Of a stretch of DNA of 16,385 bases, positions 14,764 to 16,385 are shown piece after piece. Under the pieces are notes generated by a model. That model searched no databases. It was not told the DNA's origin and saw only the letters and a list, made by a program, of their open reading frames with translations. A program made the translations under genes and the position numbers. The DNA lies in NCBI GenBank assembly GCA_017483405.1, contig JAFUWP010000229.1, positions 1 to 16,385 of the forward strand, in the 5' to 3' direction. Origin of the DNA: Oscillospiraceae bacterium. GTDB taxonomy: Bacteria; Bacillota; Clostridia; Oscillospirales; Ruminococcaceae. Each line of letters opens with the position of its first letter. Within the stretch, counting starts at the first letter, position 1.

Positions 14764-15885
14764 TTATAATTCGGTTAAGTTTCCGTTCTGCATCCGGAAG
14801 ATTTTTCCGGTTTGTTCGAGCCGTAGGGAGGATGCATGACAGAGGGTGATAAAAACCTGCATATCCGAAACGGTATCGTAAAGAAATTTCTGTCTGCGTT
14901 CATCGGGTTCGCCCATGACATCATCAAGAAGGACGACAGGAGAGCGGTGTAATTTCTGGTTATACAGGTGAGCCTGCGCGAGTTTGAGCACAAGGGCAGT
15001 ACTTTTTTTCTGACCCTGCGAGCCGAACTGCTGAACGGGCTTTCCGTTGATGGAAAGGAGTAATTCATCGCGCTGGATGCCTTTTTGCGTATAGCCGAGC
15101 CGTAAGTCCTCATCGAGATGTTCGGCGAGCATTTTCTGATACTGTTCGGCCAGCATCGCGATAGATGCCCCTGAGAGGCTCTCTGCTGGGCCGAGGCCGC
15201 TCCGATAGGAAATATGCAGGGTTTCTCTGCCGCCCGTGATAACGCCGTACAGACGCTCGCAGAGGGGTGCAAGGGAATTGACATACTCCGCGCGCATGAG
15301 AGTGAGGTACGCGCCCTCCTGAGCGAGCTGGTTATCCCAGAGCAGAACATCCTGTTTTCTGATTTTGTGTTTGAGAACTTTGTGGATGCCTGCATTTCTC
15401 TGAGCAAGAAGGAGATTCACGCGGCTGACATGCTGAACGCGGCTGGGATGGAGCTGACAGGCGCACATATCCATGAAGGAACGTCGCTTATCGGGTGTAC
15501 CGGTGATTAAATCCATATCGGCAGGAGAAAAGGCAACACAGTGGAATGTTTCAAACAGGGATGCGATTTTCTGATTTTCCACGCCGTTGATGAGAATCTG
15601 TTTTTTTTTCTGCTGACTGCGTTCGAGGGTATAGAGAATCTGCTGATTTCTCTGACCATCGAAGAAATGCATCTGACAGCGGAAGAAATCGGCATCGAAA
15701 CCGAGATAGTGACGTTCTTTCACGCCGTGGAAGTTTTTGCATCCGGTCATGAGCCATACGGCATCTAAGAGATTCGTTTTTCCCTGTGCGTTATCGCCGA
15801 TGATGAGATTTAATTTTTCATCGGGCTGAAAAAGCACCTGTCTGAGATTGCGGAAACCATCGGCAGAAAATTCTGTAATATGCAT
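14764..15885 (-). CDS. recF: DNA repair and replication protein RecF
   Basis: An SMC-like ATPase that helps load RecA at gaps and stalled forks; 373 aa, standard length. Walker A is GDNAQGKT at 30-37. The ABC signature region is GSQGQKKSTALVLKLAQ from 288 and Walker B is PVVLLDD ending at 322. Two positions deviate from the common pattern: the D-loop reads GEPD (usually SELD) and the segment before the signature reads GIQRDEL (usually GPHRDDL). A nine-A run encodes Lys-Lys-Lys at 93-95, a possible slippage site. ATG 15885 lies 7 nt after yaaA with no strong ribosome site, so translation is likely coupled to yaaA. The canonical neighbours yaaA and gyrB support the assignment. Confidence 0.97.
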   Translation of the reverse strand: MHITEFSADGFRNLRQVLFQPDEKLNLIIGDNAQGKTNLLDAVWLMTGCKNFHGVKERHYLGFDADFFRCQMHFFDGQRNQQILYTLERSQQKKKQILINGVENQKIASLFETFHCVAFSPADMDLITGTPDKRRSFMDMCACQLHPSRVQHVSRVNLLLAQRNAGIHKVLKHKIRKQDVLLWDNQLAQEGAYLTLMRAEYVNSLAPLCERLYGVITGGRETLHISYRSGLGPAESLSGASIAMLAEQYQKMLAEHLDEDLRLGYTQKGIQRDELLLSINGKPVQQFGSQGQKKSTALVLKLAQAHLYNQKLHRSPVVLLDDVMGEPDERRQKFLYDTVSDMQVFITLCHASSLRLEQTGKIFRMQNGNLTEL

Positions 15886-15892
15886 ATAGCGA

Positions 15893-16126
15893 TTAAGATT
15901 CAGATTCTACCTTGACGGTGAACTTATCCACGGAGACGGTATCACCAGAGCGGATTTTTTTTCCGCGCATGGTGCAGACTTCGCCGTTGACCTTGACAGC
16001 ACCCTGCTGAACGAGTTCCTTAGCGAAACCGCCGGTATCGCAGAGGCCGGCGAATTTAAGCAGGGAATCGAGCTTAATGAATTCAGTACGGATTCTGACA
16101 GTTGATGTTTCAGATTTCTGAGCCAT
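15893..16126 (-). CDS. yaaA: YaaA-type S4-domain RNA-binding protein
   Basis: A 77-aa single S4 domain of the YaaA family, found between dnaN and recF in many Firmicutes; it binds RNA, possibly the ribosome, but its role is unsettled. The S4 pattern is clear: IRTEFIKLDSLLKFAGLCDT, then GGFAKELVQQGAVKVNGEV and TMRGKKIRSGDTVSVDK. It has no catalytic domain. ATG 16126 has AAAGGA about 9 nt upstream. It leads into recF with a 7-nt gap. The 61-bp tandem array lies directly upstream of its ribosome site, so the gene is presumably transcribed through or from that array. A frame overlapping it from ATG 16248 is an out-of-frame shadow. Confidence 0.93.
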   Translation of the reverse strand: MAQKSETSTVRIRTEFIKLDSLLKFAGLCDTGGFAKELVQQGAVKVNGEVCTMRGKKIRSGDTVSVDKFTVKVESES

Positions 16127-16150
16127 TCTAAAAAATCCTTTCTTATGAGA

Positions 16151-16385
16151 TTTCCACAGAGTTTTTGACAGCTGTGGAATATTGCATTTTTACTCCTGAT
16201 GAAAATCAGGTTTTCCACAAGGTTTTTGACACCTGCGGAATGTTGCATTTTTACTCCTGATGAAAATCAGGTTTTCCGCAAAGTTTTTGACACCTGTGGA
16301 ATGTTGCATTTTTACTCCTGATGAAAATCAGGTTTTCCGCAAAGTTTTTGACACCTGCGGAATGTTGCATTTTTACTCCTGATGA
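16151..16385. repeat. 61-bp tandem repeat array upstream of yaaA, open at the right edge
   Basis: The unit beginning GAAAATCAGGTTTTCC recurs at 16201, 16262 and 16323, exactly 61 bp apart, and restarts at 16384. A more diverged copy occupies about 16151-16200. The second and third full copies differ at one base, and the first differs from the second at three. Each unit has a left arm TTCCrCA and a right arm TGyGGAA (r = A/G, y = C/T), plus TTGACA and GCATTTTTACT between them. Units are joined by the hairpin CCTGAT-GAAA-ATCAGG, for example at 16195-16210. TTTTCCACA in the first full copy is one base from a DnaA box. The total copy number is unknown. Confidence 0.93.

Noticed and set aside
15907..16248. 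113-codon minus-strand frame overlapping yaaA
   Set aside because: It uses the ATG of a repeat unit, then runs out of frame through yaaA, whose own frame shows a clear S4 domain. The peptide has no recognisable family.
16212..16250. Plus-strand promoter in each repeat unit (TTGACA)
   Set aside because: TTGACA is exact, but the sequence 17 nt downstream is TTTTAC, a poor -10, and no plus-strand gene is seen to its right within the window.
16151..16385. CRISPR array
   Set aside because: The whole 61-bp period repeats, with no unique spacers between shorter repeats, and no cas genes are present.

Overview
The window is a stretch of bacterial chromosome in which every supported gene lies on the minus strand, so it is transcribed from right to left. 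Read that way the order is yaaA - recF - gyrB - small gene - YcxB-like membrane protein - gyrA - metallophosphoesterase - cca - response regulator - sensor kinase | DUF2975 membrane protein - XRE regulator | cysS - degenerate cyclophilin | cyclophilin lipoprotein - murA (runs off the left edge). The order yaaA-recF-gyrB-gyrA is the classical block downstream of dnaA-dnaN near a Firmicutes origin, so dnaN and oriC are expected just beyond the right edge. The Gram-positive lipoprotein and PhoP/PhoR-like families, strong AGGAGG ribosome sites, consensus sigma-A promoters and moderate G+C suggest a clostridial organism, probably of the Ruminococcus/Oscillospiraceae type. That placement is inference from gene families, not a database match.

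Right end (11661-16385). The replication genes yaaA, recF and gyrB are separated by unusual non-coding DNA. To the right of yaaA is an array of at least four 61-bp tandem copies that runs off the window. Each copy carries inverted TTCCrCA/TGyGGAA arms resembling DnaA boxes and abuts a perfect CCTGAT-GAAA-ATCAGG hairpin. The recF-gyrB gap holds a second cluster of DnaA-box-like 9-mers around an AT-rich core, including a perfect 13-bp inverted repeat. A smaller third cluster precedes the YcxB-like gene. These three sites are the most novel-looking part of the window. Between gyrB and gyrA are two extra genes: a 65-codon charged protein and a two-TM YcxB-like protein.

Middle (4781-11661). gyrA, a calcineurin-like phosphoesterase, the CCA-adding enzyme, a PhoB/OmpR-type regulator and a PhoR-type kinase overlap or nearly touch and look like one operon. 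It ends at a clear intrinsic terminator at 4781-4810. 

Left end (1-4745). Three short operons each start at a consensus or near-consensus sigma-A promoter with a 17-bp spacer. (i) DUF2975-XRE has two palindromic operator-like sites upstream. (ii) cysS plus a membrane-anchored cyclophilin-fold protein that has lost its catalytic residues. Its promoter sits just upstream of a terminator-like hairpin that would lie at the 5' end of the cysS message. (iii) A cyclophilin lipoprotein is followed, with a 4-nt overlap or close spacing, by murA. The murA frame is intact through the catalytic PGGC motif except for one in-frame TAG at 111-113.
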